Below the pieces are notes generated by a model. It was not told the origin of the DNA, searched no databases, and worked only from the letters and a program-made list of their open reading frames with translations. Shown here in pieces: positions 43,889 through 55,649 of a stretch of DNA of 64,000 bases (the first letter of the stretch is position 1; every line of letters starts with the position of its first letter). Made by a program: the position numbers and the translations under genes. Source of the stretch: Capra hircus (taxonomy: Eukaryota > Chordata > Mammalia > Artiodactyla > Bovidae); NCBI RefSeq assembly GCF_001704415.2, contig NC_030811.1:78634069-78698068 (forward strand), read 5' to 3'.

Positions 43889-45655
43889 CAGTTCAGTTCA
43901 GTTCAGTCGCTCAGTCGTGTCCAACTCTTTGTGACCCCATGAATCGCAGCACGCCAGGCCTCCCTGTCCATCACCATCTCCTGGAGTTCACTCAAACTCA
44001 AGTCCATCGGGTCGGTTATGCCATCCAGCCATCTCATCCTCTGTCGAGGGGGTCTTCCTCCTGCCCCAACCCCTCCCAGCATCAGAGTCTTTCCAATAAG
44101 TCAACTCTTCACATGAGGTGGCCAAAGTACTGGAGTTTCAGCTTTAGCATCAGTCCTTCCAAAGTACACCCAGGGCTGATCTTCTTTAGAATGGACTGGT
44201 TGGATCTCCTTCCAAGAGATTCTCAAGAGTCTTCTCGAACACCACAGTTCAAAAGCATCAATTCTTCGGCGCTCAGCTTTCTTCACAGTCCGACTCTCAC
44301 ATCCATACATAACCACTGGAAAAACCGTAGCCTTGACTAGACGGACCTTTGTTAGCAAAGTAATGCCTCTGCTTTTCAATATGTTATCTAGGTTGGTCAT
44401 AACTTTTCTTCCCAGGAGCAAGTGTCTTTTAATTTCATGGCTGCAGTCACCATCTGCAGTGATTTTGGAGGCCAAAAAAATAAATTCTGCCACTGTTTCC
44501 AGTTTCCCCATCTATTTGAAAGAAATAGAGGAAAACAACAGAATGGGAAATACTAGAGATCTCTTCAAGAAAATTAGAGATACCAAGGGAACATTTCATG
44601 CAAAGCTGGGTACAATAAAGGACAGTAATGGTATGGACCTAACAGAAGCAGAAGATATTAAGAAGAGGTGGCAAGAATACACAGAACTGTACAAAAAAGA
44701 GCTTCATGACCAAGATAATCATGATGGTGTGATCACTCACCTAGAGCCAGACATCCGGGAATGTGAAGTCAAATGGGCCTTAGAAAGCCTCACTATGAAC
44801 AAAGCTAGTGGAGGTGATGGCATTCCAGTTGAGCTGTTTCAAATCCTGAAAGATAATATTGTGAAAGTGCTGCCCTCAATATGCCAGCACATTTGGGAAA
44901 CTCATCAGTGGCCACCGGACTGGAAAAGGTCAGTTTTCATTCCAATCCCAAAGAAAGGCAATGCCAAAGAATGCTCAAACTACTGCACAATTGCATTCAT
45001 CTCACACGCTAGTAAAGTGATGCTCAAAATTCTCCAAGCCAAGCTTCAGCAATACGTGAACCATGAACTTCCTGATGTTCAAGCTGGTTTTAGAAAAGGC
45101 AGAGGAACCAGAGATCAAATTGCCAACATCTGCTGGATCATTGAAAAAGCAAGAGAGTTCCGGAAAAACATCTATTTCTGCTTTATTGACTATGCCAAAG
45201 CCTTTGACTGTGTGGATCACAATAAACTGTGGAAAATTCTGAAAGAAATGGGAATATCAGACCACCTGACCTGCCTCTTGAGAAAACTATATGCAGGTCA
45301 GGAAGCAACAGTTAGAACTGGACATGGAACAACAGACTGGTTCCAAATAGGAAAAGGAGTACGTCAAGGCTGTATATTGTCACCCTGTTTATTTAACCTA
45401 TATGCAGAGTACATCATGAGAAATGCTGGGCTGGAAGAAGCACAAGCTGGAATCAAGATTGCTGGGAGAAATATCAATAGCCTCAGATATGCAGATGACA
45501 CCACCCTTATGGCAGAAAGAGGAACTAAAAAGCCTCTTGATGAAAGTGAAAGAAGAGAATGAAAAAGTTGGCTTAAAGCTCAACACTCAGAAAATGAAGA
45601 TCATGGCATCTGGTCCCATCACTTCATGGGAAATAGATGGGGAAACAGTGGAAAC
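43889..45655. mobile_element. 5'-inverted BovB LINE with target-site duplication
   Basis: 43889-44512 is minus-strand BovB 3' end; 44513-45655 is plus-strand BovB RT region. They meet at 'ccccatctatttgaaagaaa'. The segment around 'aaatagatggggaaac' is present at both the internal junction (reversed) and the far right end. The whole is flanked by 'agacagactact' (43877-43888) and 'agacagactgct' (45656-45667). One insertion, inverted at its 5' side by twin priming. Confidence 0.93.
44333..45562 (+). pseudogene. BovB reverse-transcriptase remnant fused to antisense BovB (409 codons)
   Basis: The longest open frame in the window. Residues 1-60 translate reversed BovB and are meaningless. From about residue 61 it reads true BovB: 'NKASGGDGIPVELFQ', 'DVQAGFRKGRGTRDQIAN', 'FIDYAKAFDCVDHNKLW', 'GVRQGCILSPCLFNLY' and catalytic YADD at about residue 386. 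A 5-bp deletion just after 'TTLMAE' throws the frame. The next 50 or so true residues continue in the frame at 45423-45785 ('ELKSLLMKVKEENEKVGL'). No endonuclease. The RT palm motifs are intact, but nothing suggests expression. Confidence 0.9.
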
Positions 45656-45667
45656 AGACAGACTGCT

Positions 45668-46417
45668 AGTCCAGACCAATGGGAAAATCATCTTGATAGT
45701 AGCAGTAGCAGTGCTGCTAATAGCCAGTTTTCAGGGACAGTGGGACCAGTGGAGCCACTCTTTGTTCAGTGAAGTTAATAGGTGAACTGTAGTCTCTGGC
45801 ATCAACTCCTTTTGTTCCTGCCATTTTATTATTGTTATTATTTTTGAGTTTTATTATCCAGGCTTTTCAGTGATATTCTGTGGTTTTAGATGTACTTTTC
45901 AAAAATTCACTTTCTTCTTGAATGACCCAAAATCAGTTTTAATCACTCTCAATAAAATATATTGAATGACATATAAAAGGAAAGTAACAAAGCTATAAGA
46001 CCTGGAAGCATGAGAAAGCCAGAATCTTGAGATAAAGTCAAGCACATTAGCACTGTTGAAATATCAGAAGTGAGGAAGTTAGTGGACAAGGATGTTATTG
46101 GACCAGTGGACACAAATCTAAGGGATCTTATAAGCCAGGCAAATAAATTGCTTAGATTGTTAATTTTATTCTTTATTTTACAGTGAGGTCATTGAATAAA
46201 TAGCTAGTAACTGATATGAGCACATTTAGATGTTAGAAAAAAATAAATGTGACAAGGAACACAGAAATTATTAAGGAGGCCATTTCAGTAGTTAAAGGAA
46301 GAATTGGGGGTCAGTTGGTACAAGAAAGAGTAGTGTGAAAGTTCTTAATTTCTTCCCTTTTTAATCTTAGGAGGAAATGATAGCTCTGTAATTAAATGGA
46401 GAGAGTAAGTGAGACTG
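45668..46417. other. Intergenic DNA, possibly an ancient repeat, no gene
   Basis: 46080-46340 and 46730-46860 ('gaggccatttcagtagttaa', 'gagcagagggtatatgttgg') look like an old dispersed mammalian repeat split by a SINE. I cannot name it confidently. Confidence 0.35.
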
Positions 46418-46632
46418 GGGCTTCAACCCATCTGCCAATGCAGGAGGCATTGGAGACATATAGATACAGGTTTGATCCCTGGATTGAGAAGGTCCCCTAG
46501 AGGAGGACATGGCAGCCCACTCCAGCATTCTTGCCTGGAGAATCCCATGGACAGAGGAGCTGAGTGGACTACAGTCCAAAGGGTCACACAGAGTCAGAAA
46601 CGACTGAAACCATTTAGCATGCACCCATGCAG
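46418..46632 (+). mobile_element. Bov-tA SINE, plus strand
   Basis: 'ggcttcaacccatctgccaa' head (shortened), 'ggcagcccactccagcattc', 'ttgcctggagaatcccatgg', tail 'gtcagaaacgactgaaacca'. Confidence 0.9.
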
Positions 46633-46959
46633 GAGGTGAGATTGAGGGCATAATCTAGACTGACTTCTTATTTAACTTTGTGTCCTTTGAGTTCGTAACT
46701 CAAATAGGTATGCCTGATAAATACTATTCCTGAAATTTAGGAAAGAGGTATGAGCAGAGGGTATATGTTGGGAGTCATTCACTTGATGGTCATCACTTCA
46801 GCCTCAAGTATGGCAGATGTGCTGAAGAAAAGGCAAGATAAATGATAAAATTATAGTGAATCTGACAGTTTGTCTAAAAACCTTATATATTAAATCTGTT
46901 TACTGAATAGTACTCACACAAACACACAAAATCTGTTTTTCTTAAAGAAAATAGAGTAA

Positions 46960-47300
46960 CTTGGACTGCAAGGAGATCCAACCAGTCCATTCTGAAGGAG
47001 ATCAGCCCTGGGATTTCTTTGGAAGGAATGATGCTAAAGCTGAAACTCCAGTACTTTGGCCACCTCATGCAAAGAGTTGACTCACTGGAAAAGACTCTGA
47101 TGCTGGGAGGGATTGGGGGCAGGAGAAGAAGGGGATGACCGAGGATGAGATGGCTGGATGGCATCACTGACTCGATGGACGTGAGTCTGAGTGAACTCCG
47201 GGAGTTGGTGATGGACAGGGAGGCCTGGCGTGCTGCGATTCATGGGTTTGCAAAGAGTCGGACACGACTGAGCAACTGAACTGAACTGAACTGAATTGAC
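46960..47300 (+). mobile_element. BovB LINE 3' end, plus strand
   Basis: Starts 'cttggactgcaaggagatcc' and ends 'ctgaactgaactgaactgaa'. The last repeats of the pentameric tail are clear. Short flanking match 'agagtaa' (46953-46959 and 47301-47307) suggests a 7-bp or longer target-site duplication. Confidence 0.94.
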
Positions 47301-47310
47301 AGAGTAAGCA

Positions 47311-48919
47311 ATGGAGCAGTGACAGCAGATTTTATTCCTAGTTGTTATTTTATATAAAACATTTCACTACCATCAGAAAATGAAAGTGAGTTGCATTCTT
47401 TTAACACATCACAAGATCTTCAATTACATGTAGATGGAATGTATTCAGTTTTCCCCCCATTTTAAGTAATATTTAACAGATTATGTCAGCTTACATAACT
47501 GTGTTTGACATTGGCTGCAGAGCATAACCTAATGCTGAAATATTTTTATAGTCAAGAAGAAATAGTGTTGAAATATATATCAAAGATTATGTGAATTATG
47601 ATACTAATGGGGTTGGAAGGACACTTTACAAGCAATAAAGAAATGGAATAAAATGCTAATTTGAATTTTAAGCATTCTGCTTCTACTGGCTTGAATTTTG
47701 GACTTGCAGGGGTTTAGGAAAGCAATGGGTTAGAAAATTAGGTCTATCAGATATGCTCACTGAATAATTTTTTTTTTAAGTTACCCAAGAGATAATTTTA
47801 TTCTCATTCTGTCTCTAGGAACCACAGGATATGATGAAAAAAACGAGTCAATGTTCACAAAATTATTTCAGTGGTACAAATAAGAACAGAGCAGCATATT
47901 AAACACGTGATTATTTACTATTGAATTGAACACGCTTTTGTGGAAATATTAAAAATTGGTATCAGTTCTTGTCCTTTTAATTTTGCCAAGTTTTTGATTC
48001 TCTAAATAGTTTTCCCTCTCCTACAGTGTTCTAAAACCATTAAGTCAGTTACTCAACCATTCATTTTATTTAATACAGTTGTTCTAAGCTCTATACAACC
48101 AAATGCAACTCTTTTACATTTAATTTCAATCCAGAAACTTTGGCATTCAAGACCAGAATTGGAACTTTCTGAAAATTTCCCTGGTAGTTTTGGTGCCCAG
48201 CTTCTTACAGGAAACTCTGATCTAGGGAACTTGCAGTTAGTGCAGTCTCAAGTCCTTTTCACTTTCTCTGTCTTCCGAGAGGTGTAGTTTACTCTGTGAC
48301 TGGGATTGACTAGTGGAGATGTAAAAACAAAAGAACAGAGAGAATCCAAGTGTCTCAATATAATAATCACAGAAAGAAGGGGAGGAAACAGGAAATCAAT
48401 ATAGAAATGGACAAGGCTGAAGCACCTAATAAAAGATTTTTTATGCTGCTTTTGTCTATGTTGCTATAATGAATAAGAAGAAAGAATGGCTTAAGTATGG
48501 AAAGCAATTAGTGTCAAAGGCTGAGAGTTGAGTCATCATGCTTAACTAGGGAAATATTGGCTGATAAAATGTTTTAAACAGACCAAACCAACCTTTACTG
48601 TACTATTAATAAAACAATCCTTGTTCTTGAGACCTCTCAGAAGTTTGTTTAATGTTCATCAACAAGTTAGGCTTAATTCTATCAAAATTTATGGTTCAAG
48701 TTTCCTAAAACATGGTCTCCTCCTTCTCATCCACACTATTCTTTCTTTTCTCTTCTTGTCCTTTGTAAACACTGAGCTATAAACTAGAGTAAGCACAGTT
48801 TTATGTTGTAAATATAAATTGAGATCTAACTCGAGTCATATTTACTTTTTTGTGTTACAGCTGTAATAAAACTTGGTAATTGCACATGATGAGAAATGCA
48901 TACATAAAACTTCTTGTTT
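47311..48919. other. Repeat-poor intergenic stretch, no gene seen
   Basis: About 1.6 kb with no recognised mobile element. No convincing exon. Confidence 0.5.
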
Positions 48920-49034
48920 CCTTGGTATTTTTTCATAGACCTGTGCTATTCCTTATCATAGTTTCATCATTACCTAGTTTTTGGATATGCCATAGTTTGT
49001 TCAACAAGTTCCCTATTGATGAAAATTTGGGTTG
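48920..49034 (-). mobile_element. Old L1-like fragment, minus strand
   Basis: 'ttttggatatgccatagttt', 'ttccctattgatgaaaattt' resembles the reversed 3' region of old L1s. Interrupted by the LTR at 49035 and probably resumes at 49445-49620 ('atacccagcagtgcaattcc'). Confidence 0.55.
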
Positions 49035-49439
49035 TGTAATAGAATGACACATAGTCCTGATTCTTTACTCCCCTATAGTAATACTGTCTATATTTTTTCT
49101 TTGTGTTATGTGATGTATACTGACTAAACTCTGATTTTGGCTTTGTGTTGGTGATTTGTTTTGGAAAAGGGTATATTGGTAGGCCTAATGCAAGCTGAGG
49201 GTTGAGAAAAGCCAATGTGTTTAGGGCTTGCTCTCTTGTGTCCACTGGTCCCACATAAACAACAGCCTAGCAACCTACCTGTGCTCACCTGGGATCTGGA
49301 GCCAAGGCCAGCTGTGTCTATGAAAATCCCAGCTAGCTAGCAAAAACAGAAGCAGAGAATAAATACATGTTTTTGTAAGCTACTGAGATGTGTCTCAGTT
49401 TGTTACACAAAATTATTGTGACAAGAGTTTCCTGATACA
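49035..49439 (+). mobile_element. Solo LTR (MaLR/ERVL type) with 5-bp target-site duplication
   Basis: Begins TGTAATA and ends TGATACA, so it has canonical TG...CA ends. It is flanked by 'ggttg' on both sides (49030-49034 and 49440-49444). Near its 3' end are AATAAA (49359-49364) and 'gtaagctactgagatgtgtc', typical of MaLR LTRs. 405 bp with no internal region: a solo LTR formed by recombination. The 94-codon minus-strand frame across it is an artefact. Confidence 0.82.
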
Positions 49440-49444
49440 GGTTG

Positions 49445-51687
49445 CCAACCAAAAGTAGTTTGTTACAATGAATTGCACTGGCATATACTTCTACATTTGT
49501 TTCAGTGTGTTTTTGGAATGAATACCCAGCAGTGCAATTCCTAATGTTAAAAGACTTTTACTGGATTTTTTGACATCTGTTAAATGTTAAAATCTATTTT
49601 AATTTCCTATTTGCAATGTGCCTTTTTCTCAGAGGCTTATCAGTGATGTTATGTTTTCAAACCTTGATTTTTGTTTATCCTTAGGTGAGAAATGTATTTA
49701 ATGAGGGATTAATTACAAGGAGGATTGAACCTCTTTATATACACACACATTTTCTGGTTTAATATAAGAAGGCTATTGATTTCCATGTATTAATTTCATA
49801 ATTTACCACTTCATGAAATTCACTTATTGTGCTAGTTTTTCCATTTACATTTTTTAATTTTCCAGATATATAATCATGTAAACTGCAAATATTATTCATC
49901 CCTTTTTTATTAATTCCTATGAGATGAGATCATTTTAAAATTCACTCTTTGGCTTTGATATCAATGAACATTTTTTTTTTTTTGAGATTTAGATTAAAAT
50001 AAAGTGTTTTATTTTTCCACTTCTTTGTTTCCTGAAAAATGTGCTATACTAACACATCATAACGCTTTATTTTCTTTCATCCATTTTAAGCTATTTATGT
50101 AGTTATATAGTAGTTATACGTATTACATATGAAGGTAGAATTTACTTGACACTTACTTTGTAAAATATTTTAATTAGCAATCTCATGTCTTTGATTTGAA
50201 ATTTAAATATATCCTTAATATACAAGAGGAAAAGCTGCATTCTCTAGAGATAGCACTCTCTACTTTCTTATTTTTATTTCTAAATGTCCATTATCACATA
50301 TATTCAATAGTAAAAAAAAAATGCGTGTAAACATTTCCATTTTTAATTGAATAGCATATAGGAAAATATTTTTATTATCCTTTGTGTGTGTTTTAAATGA
50401 AATCTATTACTTTCTCTTTTAAGATTTCATGCATATTTTCTAGAGTTATAAAACAGTAACATATGAGGAGTCACATGTTACATAAAACTTATTAACATTA
50501 TACCTTACTTTATTAGAATAATCATGAAAAATAAACATTTTTAGAAATCTACTGTCAATGAAGAAATTAATTCAATAAGTTTTTAAAATTTTATATCTTT
50601 TTTAGAATCTGGGGTTCTCAAATAAGATCCAGGAAGGAAGGTTTTGTTATGGCACAAGATAATCAAGCTGAAAAAAAAAATTAAATGAGTGAACTGAATA
50701 TTTGAATATTTGGAAGCTGTTATAATGATATTTGATATTTTGGGTCATATATATGCTAACTACAGATCAGTTCAAAGCAATTACAAGCTTTATATTTTCT
50801 CCATATGCCCAACACTGGATCCCCTGTTGAATATTATTGCCTTTAGAAGTATGTTAAGAATAGTATGTGCTTAAGAATTCTTTCCCAACTTATTAACATC
50901 TTACCCTTTTTTCTATAGGAAATTACTGAAGTTTTCAGAGACCATCTAAAACTAATCTATTCTTTCCCTATAATTTATAAGCTTCTATCACTTTTGCTTC
51001 TAGAGAAAATTATTCAAGGGTAAATCTATTGTTCAATAGGATTGTCTTTTGAAAAAGTCCTAATTTAAACTATAAATGACTTACTTGCCCTCCCTCCTTA
51101 GAAAGAGTAGTGAATTTTGTAGATCTCTTTGCTGAATCTCTGGTATAAAGTGGTCATTTTGCTGAGTTTGTAAATGGAAGCAGGAGCCTCTCAGGTGGAT
51201 TTCCATACATTTGCGTTCTGTATGGAGTAGCCCTAGCCCTTCCTGTAAGGAGTTAAAAGAAAGGCCTTTGCAATTTCTTCATGTCATATCACTTAACTGG
51301 AATTAAAAAGCCTTGGTGTAACAGGGAAAGAAAAAACATAGCATGTCATTGAAAATAGAGGAACAGTTCTACACAAATATGAGGTTTCTTTAGTTTGGAT
51401 CTGGAGCAGAAACAAAGAAGGCCAGAGAGCATTGGTCACACAGCCTGATGTTATCAACTAGCAACTTGATTGCACCAGTAAAAACAGTGCCCAACTGTAA
51501 AGTCTCTAGGTATTTTAAAGCATTAATTGGCCAGAATTCTTTGCATTCTTCTTGATGCCCTTTAGGAAAATGATGTAAATAGTTAATATGTAAATAATTA
51601 ATAAAATCTACCTTTTTCTGAAAACTTTCTGTTCCAAATACTATGGCAGGTAATTTATATCATGGGTGTTGAAATCTAAAAGATGTG
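49445..51687. other. AT-rich intergenic DNA, no gene seen
   Basis: The first 180 bp probably belong to the old L1 interrupted by the solo LTR. The rest is unique AT-rich sequence without exon-like frames. Confidence 0.5.
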
Positions 51688-52318
51688 TTGTTGTTTAGTC
51701 ACTAAGCCTTGTAAGATTCTTTGTGACCCCATGGACTGCAATGCTCCAGGCTTTACCTGTCCTTCACCATATCCCAGAGTTTACTCAAACTCATATCCAT
51801 TGAGTCAGTGATATTATTTAACCATCTCATCCTTTGCCATGCCCTTCTTGTTTTACCTTAAATCTTTCCCAGCTTCAGTGACTTTTCCAATGAGTCATTT
51901 CTTTGCATCAGGTGGCCAGAGTATTGGCTATTCAGCTTCAGCATCAGTCCTTCCAATGAATATTCAGAGTTGATTTCCTTTAAGATTAACTGGTTTGATC
52001 TCCTTGCAATCCAAGGGACTCTCAAGATCTTCCCCAACACCACAGTTCAAAAGTACCACTTCTTTAGCCCTCAGCCTTCTTTATGGTCAAACTCTCACAT
52101 CCATACATGACTGCTAAAAGAACCACAGCTTTGACTTTTGTCAGCATGGACCTTTGGACCTTTGTCAACAGAGTGATATCTCTGCTTTTTAATATGCTGT
52201 GTAGGTTTGTCATAGCTTTTCTTGAAAGGAGCAAACATCTTTTAATTTTATGGTTGCAATTACCATACGCAGTGATTTTGGAGCCCAAGAGATTAAAATC
52301 TGTCACTGTTTCCCTTTT
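51688..52318 (-). mobile_element. BovB LINE 3' end, minus strand, older copy
   Basis: 'gttgtttagtcactaagcct' to 'aaatctgtcactgtttccct'. It is more diverged than most copies here. A small direct duplication ('gacctttg' twice near 52148-52164) lies in the RT C-terminal region. The minus-strand frames (51858-52043, 52064-52390) are RT remnants. Confidence 0.9.
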
Positions 52319-52325
52319 TCTCCTT

Positions 52326-52487
52326 GTTTGTTGCTTAGTCACTAAGTTGTGTCTGTTTGTGACCCCATGGACTGTAGCTGGCCAGTCCATGGTATTCTCC
52401 AGGCAAGAATACTGGAATGGGTTGCCATTTCATTCTCCACGGTGTCTTCCTGACCCAGGGATCAAACCCATCTCTCCTGTATTGGCT
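52326..52487 (-). mobile_element. Partial Bov-tA SINE, minus strand
   Basis: 'gtttgttgcttagtcactaa', 'ccaggcaagaatactggaat', 'cttcctgacccagggatcaa'; the head end is missing. It abuts the BovB at 51688-52318. Confidence 0.9.
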
Positions 52488-52489
52488 TT

Positions 52490-52560
52490 ATTATTTATAG
52501 GAATTTATTATTCTATTATTAATATTATATTGTTATTATCATTAATTATTATTATTATAA
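52490..52560. repeat. (TTA)n-rich simple repeat
   Basis: Irregular TTA/TAT repeats such as 'attattattattataag' between the partial SINE and unique DNA. Confidence 0.8.
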
Positions 52561-52829
52561 GTAATGTATTCTTACTTATGGGGACAGAGCAAAGGATTTA
52601 TAAGACTTAACCACTTTGTACTAAAGACTTGGTAAAACCACACCTCATTGAAACCCAACACTGCCCATTCTAGACTAAGCTAGTGCAGCTGAATGAGAGA
52701 AACACATGAGATGCTGACTGGCCAAACTTTAATTCAGGGCAGTGATTCTAAAGTGGTGGATTCGTAATCCTCTCATCTCTCCTACCATATCAATGTTTTG
52801 ATCCCTGTTCCATTGATTCCATTGTCATA

Positions 52830-53130
52830 TAAACATGACATTACTTCTCCAATCTTAAAAAGGTAAAACTCCACTCTTGATTCCAAATTTTCCATTAGCT
52901 ATCATAGGATTTCTTTTCTCCCCTTTGCAGCAAATTTACTTAAGCAATTTCCATTCTGTTCACGTCCAATCTCTTTTTTCTCTTCCCATTCTTTTGTAAG
53001 CTCACCACTCAAAACTCTCTGGTCAAGGTCATCAGTGATTTCCAGGTTGTGTAACTCACTATTAATTCTCATTCCTCATTGTACTTGACTTGTCTGTAGT
53101 ACTTCATATACTACACTTTCCTCACTCTTT
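52830..53130 (+). mobile_element. L2-like ancient LINE ORF2 fragment, plus strand
   Basis: The order 'ctcccctttgcagcaaattt', 'ctctggtcaaggtcatcagt', 'gatttccaggttgtgtaact', 'ctcattgtacttgacttgtc' follows a CR1/L2-type reverse transcriptase region as I remember it. Heavily decayed, no open frame. Confidence 0.62.
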
Positions 53131-53186
53131 GCATCTTGGCTGTAAAATAGGAATAATGATAAGGCCTACTGCTCAGAATCATTTTG

Positions 53187-53400
53187 CGGGCTAAGTTGCT
53201 TCAGTCATGTCTGACTCTTTGCAGCCCTAAGGACTGTAGTCTGCCAGGCTCCTCTGTCCATGGGATTCTCTGGGCAAGAATACTGGAGTGGGTTGTCATG
53301 CCCTTCTCCAGGGGATCTTTCCAACCCAGGGATTGAACATACATCTCTTATGTCTTCTGAATTGGTAGATGGGTTCTTTACCACTAGTATCACCTGGGAA
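53187..53400 (-). mobile_element. Bov-tA SINE, minus strand, with target-site duplication
   Basis: 'tgcttcagtcatgtctgact', 'ctgggcaagaatactggagt', 'gatctttccaacccagggat' and reversed head 'tcacctgggaagc'. The flanks repeat 'cattttg' followed by G-rich DNA (left near 53180, right near 53403). Confidence 0.93.
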
Positions 53401-54094
53401 GCATTTTGGGGATTAAATATACAATACTTTTTGCATAGGTTTGTAACCTACAATGTTCTATAAACATGTTAGTTATTTTCACCTTGTAAGTTCAAAATGA
53501 GCAAAAACAGTGAATTTCAAAAAGAAACTTCAGAAGGCATGAATGGAAAGGACTACACAAAATTCTATGTATCAATATTCTTTCAATGGTATAAATTCTT
53601 AGATATTGCTGTCAACCTGTTCTCTCTTAATTATAATCTAACATTGTATCATGACACTTCACAAGCAAGACATTATGAAAGTATTCTAGATGTTAAAGTC
53701 CTTTATTTATATATTCCTTGTTTTGAACTTTCCTAATATAACATCCCTACCTGTATAGGATTATTCTATGTTTGTTCAAAATGTGCTTGGATATTGATTG
53801 GCTTTCCCTTTTTAAATAAACCTAATGCCTCTATTCATTGTTATTACTTGATTTTTCTCCCTTAATCAGCTTATAATAATTAATTAGTTATAATAATTTA
53901 TTTTGAAAAAATCCTAGGAAAGGTCAGAAGAATAAAATTATATCATCTGTTTCAAATAGAGCTGCTTCTGTGTCATGTTATTTTATATGAACTACTCTGG
54001 ATGTGGGGAAAGATATGCTAGCATATGGTTAATATGCTAATATTAGCTTGAGTGATAGGCACATTTTCAAACTTATGTCAGCTAGTAATCTCAA
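53401..54094. other. Intergenic DNA, no gene seen
   Basis: AT-rich. The 79-codon plus frame at 53497-53736 has no recognised domain and no conserved features. Confidence 0.5.
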
Positions 54095-54463
54095 AAAAAT
54101 ATTACCTCATACAAATGAAATTATTTGTAGGGCAGCAATGGAGATACAGACATAGACAACAGACTTACGGACATGGGGTGAGAGAAGGAGAGGGTGAGAT
54201 GTATAGAGAATGTAACATGGAAACTTACATTACCATATGTAAGATAGATACCCAATATGAATTTACTGTATGATTCAGGGAACTCAAACAGGGGCTCTGT
54301 AACAACCTAGAAGGGTGGGATGAAGAGGGAGATGAGAAGGAGGTTCAAGAGGAGGGGACCTACACACACCTATGGCTGATTCATGTTGATGTTTGGCAGA
54401 AGCCAATAAAATTCTGTAAAGCAACTATCCTTCAATTGAAAAATAAATAAATTAAGAAAAAAA
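54095..54463 (+). mobile_element. Ruminant L1 3' end, plus strand
   Basis: 'tagggcagcaatggagatac', 'aacaacctagaagggtggga', 'tatggctgattcatgttgat', 'ctgtaaagcaactatccttc' and an A-rich tail. A 370-bp 5'-truncated copy. The 73-codon frame inside is a chance translation. Confidence 0.9.
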
Positions 54464-54619
54464 GAATATTAGCTCATAATTCCCACTTTTCATTCTATTC
54501 TTCTTGAGCCTTGGTATTAACAATATGATAGCATCATAAACTTCATTACTGAATAGACTTTCTTTTCTACATTTTATAATAGTTTAAGATTGAAATTAAT
54601 TTAGCTTTGATTGTTTCAT

Positions 54620-55073
54620 ACAGTAATATGATGAAATCATTTCAGCCTAGAGTTTCCATTGGAAGAAACATTTTGATGACTATTTTGATTTATTTAATGG
54701 TTATAGAACTATTCAGGTTATCTATTTCTTCCTGAATTAGGTTTGATCAATCTTATTTTCTAGGAATTTGCCTATTTCCTTTGAAATCTACATTTTTTGG
54801 CAAAAAAGTTATCTCTGATTATTCTTACAATATCTAACTGAATTTTTTTTTGAAATTGTTTCTTTTCTTACCTCCTTTTTAATAAATTTCACTGGATATA
54901 CATCATTGTGTCAGTCTGATCAAAGAACCAACTCCTGGGTTTTGATCCTCTCTATTGAAGTTTTATTTTGAAGTTGCTTAATATGTGTATATGGGCCTAT
55001 ATCTTGTTCCACTTTTTATTTTCATGATTTTTATTTTTGTTTTGTTTTACTTATATTTCTTACAAATGCCATC
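54620..55073 (-). mobile_element. Old L1 ORF2 region, minus strand
   Basis: 'ttatctatttcttcctgaat', 'tttctaggaatttgcctatt' and 'gatcaaagaaccaactcctg' match reversed old L1 ORF2 sequence. Interrupted to the right by BovB copies. Confidence 0.72.
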
Positions 55074-55076
55074 AGT

Positions 55077-55649
55077 TTAGTTGAGTCACTCAGTTGTGTG
55101 TGACTCATTGTGACCTGATGAACCGCAGCACGCCAGACCTCCCTGTCCATCACCAACTCCCGGAGTTCACTCAAACTCATGTCCATCGAGTCCATGATGC
55201 CATCCAATCATCTCATCCTCTGTTGTCCCATTCTCCTCCTGTCCTCAATCTTTCCCAGCATCAGGGTCTTTTCAAATGAGTCAGCTCTTTGCATCAGGTG
55301 GCCAAAGTATTAGAGTTTCAGCTTCAACATCAGTTCTTCCAATGAACACCCAGGAATGATCTCCTTTAGGATGGACTGGTTGGATCTCCTTGCAGTCCAA
55401 TGGACTCTCAAGAGTCTTCTCCAACATCGCAGTTCAAAAGTATCAATTCTTTAGCACTCAGCTTTCTTTATAGTCCAACTCTCACTTCCATACATGACTA
55501 CTGGAAAAACCATAGCCTTGACTAGATGGACCTTTGTTGGCAAAGTAATGTCACTGCTTTTAAATATGCTATCTAGGTTGGTCATAACTTTCCTTCCAAG
55601 GTGTAAGTATCTTTTAATTTCATGGCTGCAGTCCCCATCTACAGTGATT
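55077..55649 (-). mobile_element. BovB LINE 3' end, minus strand, outer copy (first piece)
   Basis: 'atcagtttagttgagtcact' to 'catctacagtgattt'. It continues at about 56285-56440 after a second BovB. Target sequence of roughly 100 bp is missing between the two pieces. Confidence 0.9.

Noticed and set aside
44333..45562. 409-codon open frame as a functional gene
   Set aside because: The first 60 codons are antisense BovB, the rest is an RT fragment without endonuclease, and a 5-bp deletion breaks the frame after the YADD box.
48970..49254. 94-codon minus-strand open frame
   Set aside because: It runs antisense across an L1/LTR boundary defined by a target-site duplication, so it cannot be an old gene.
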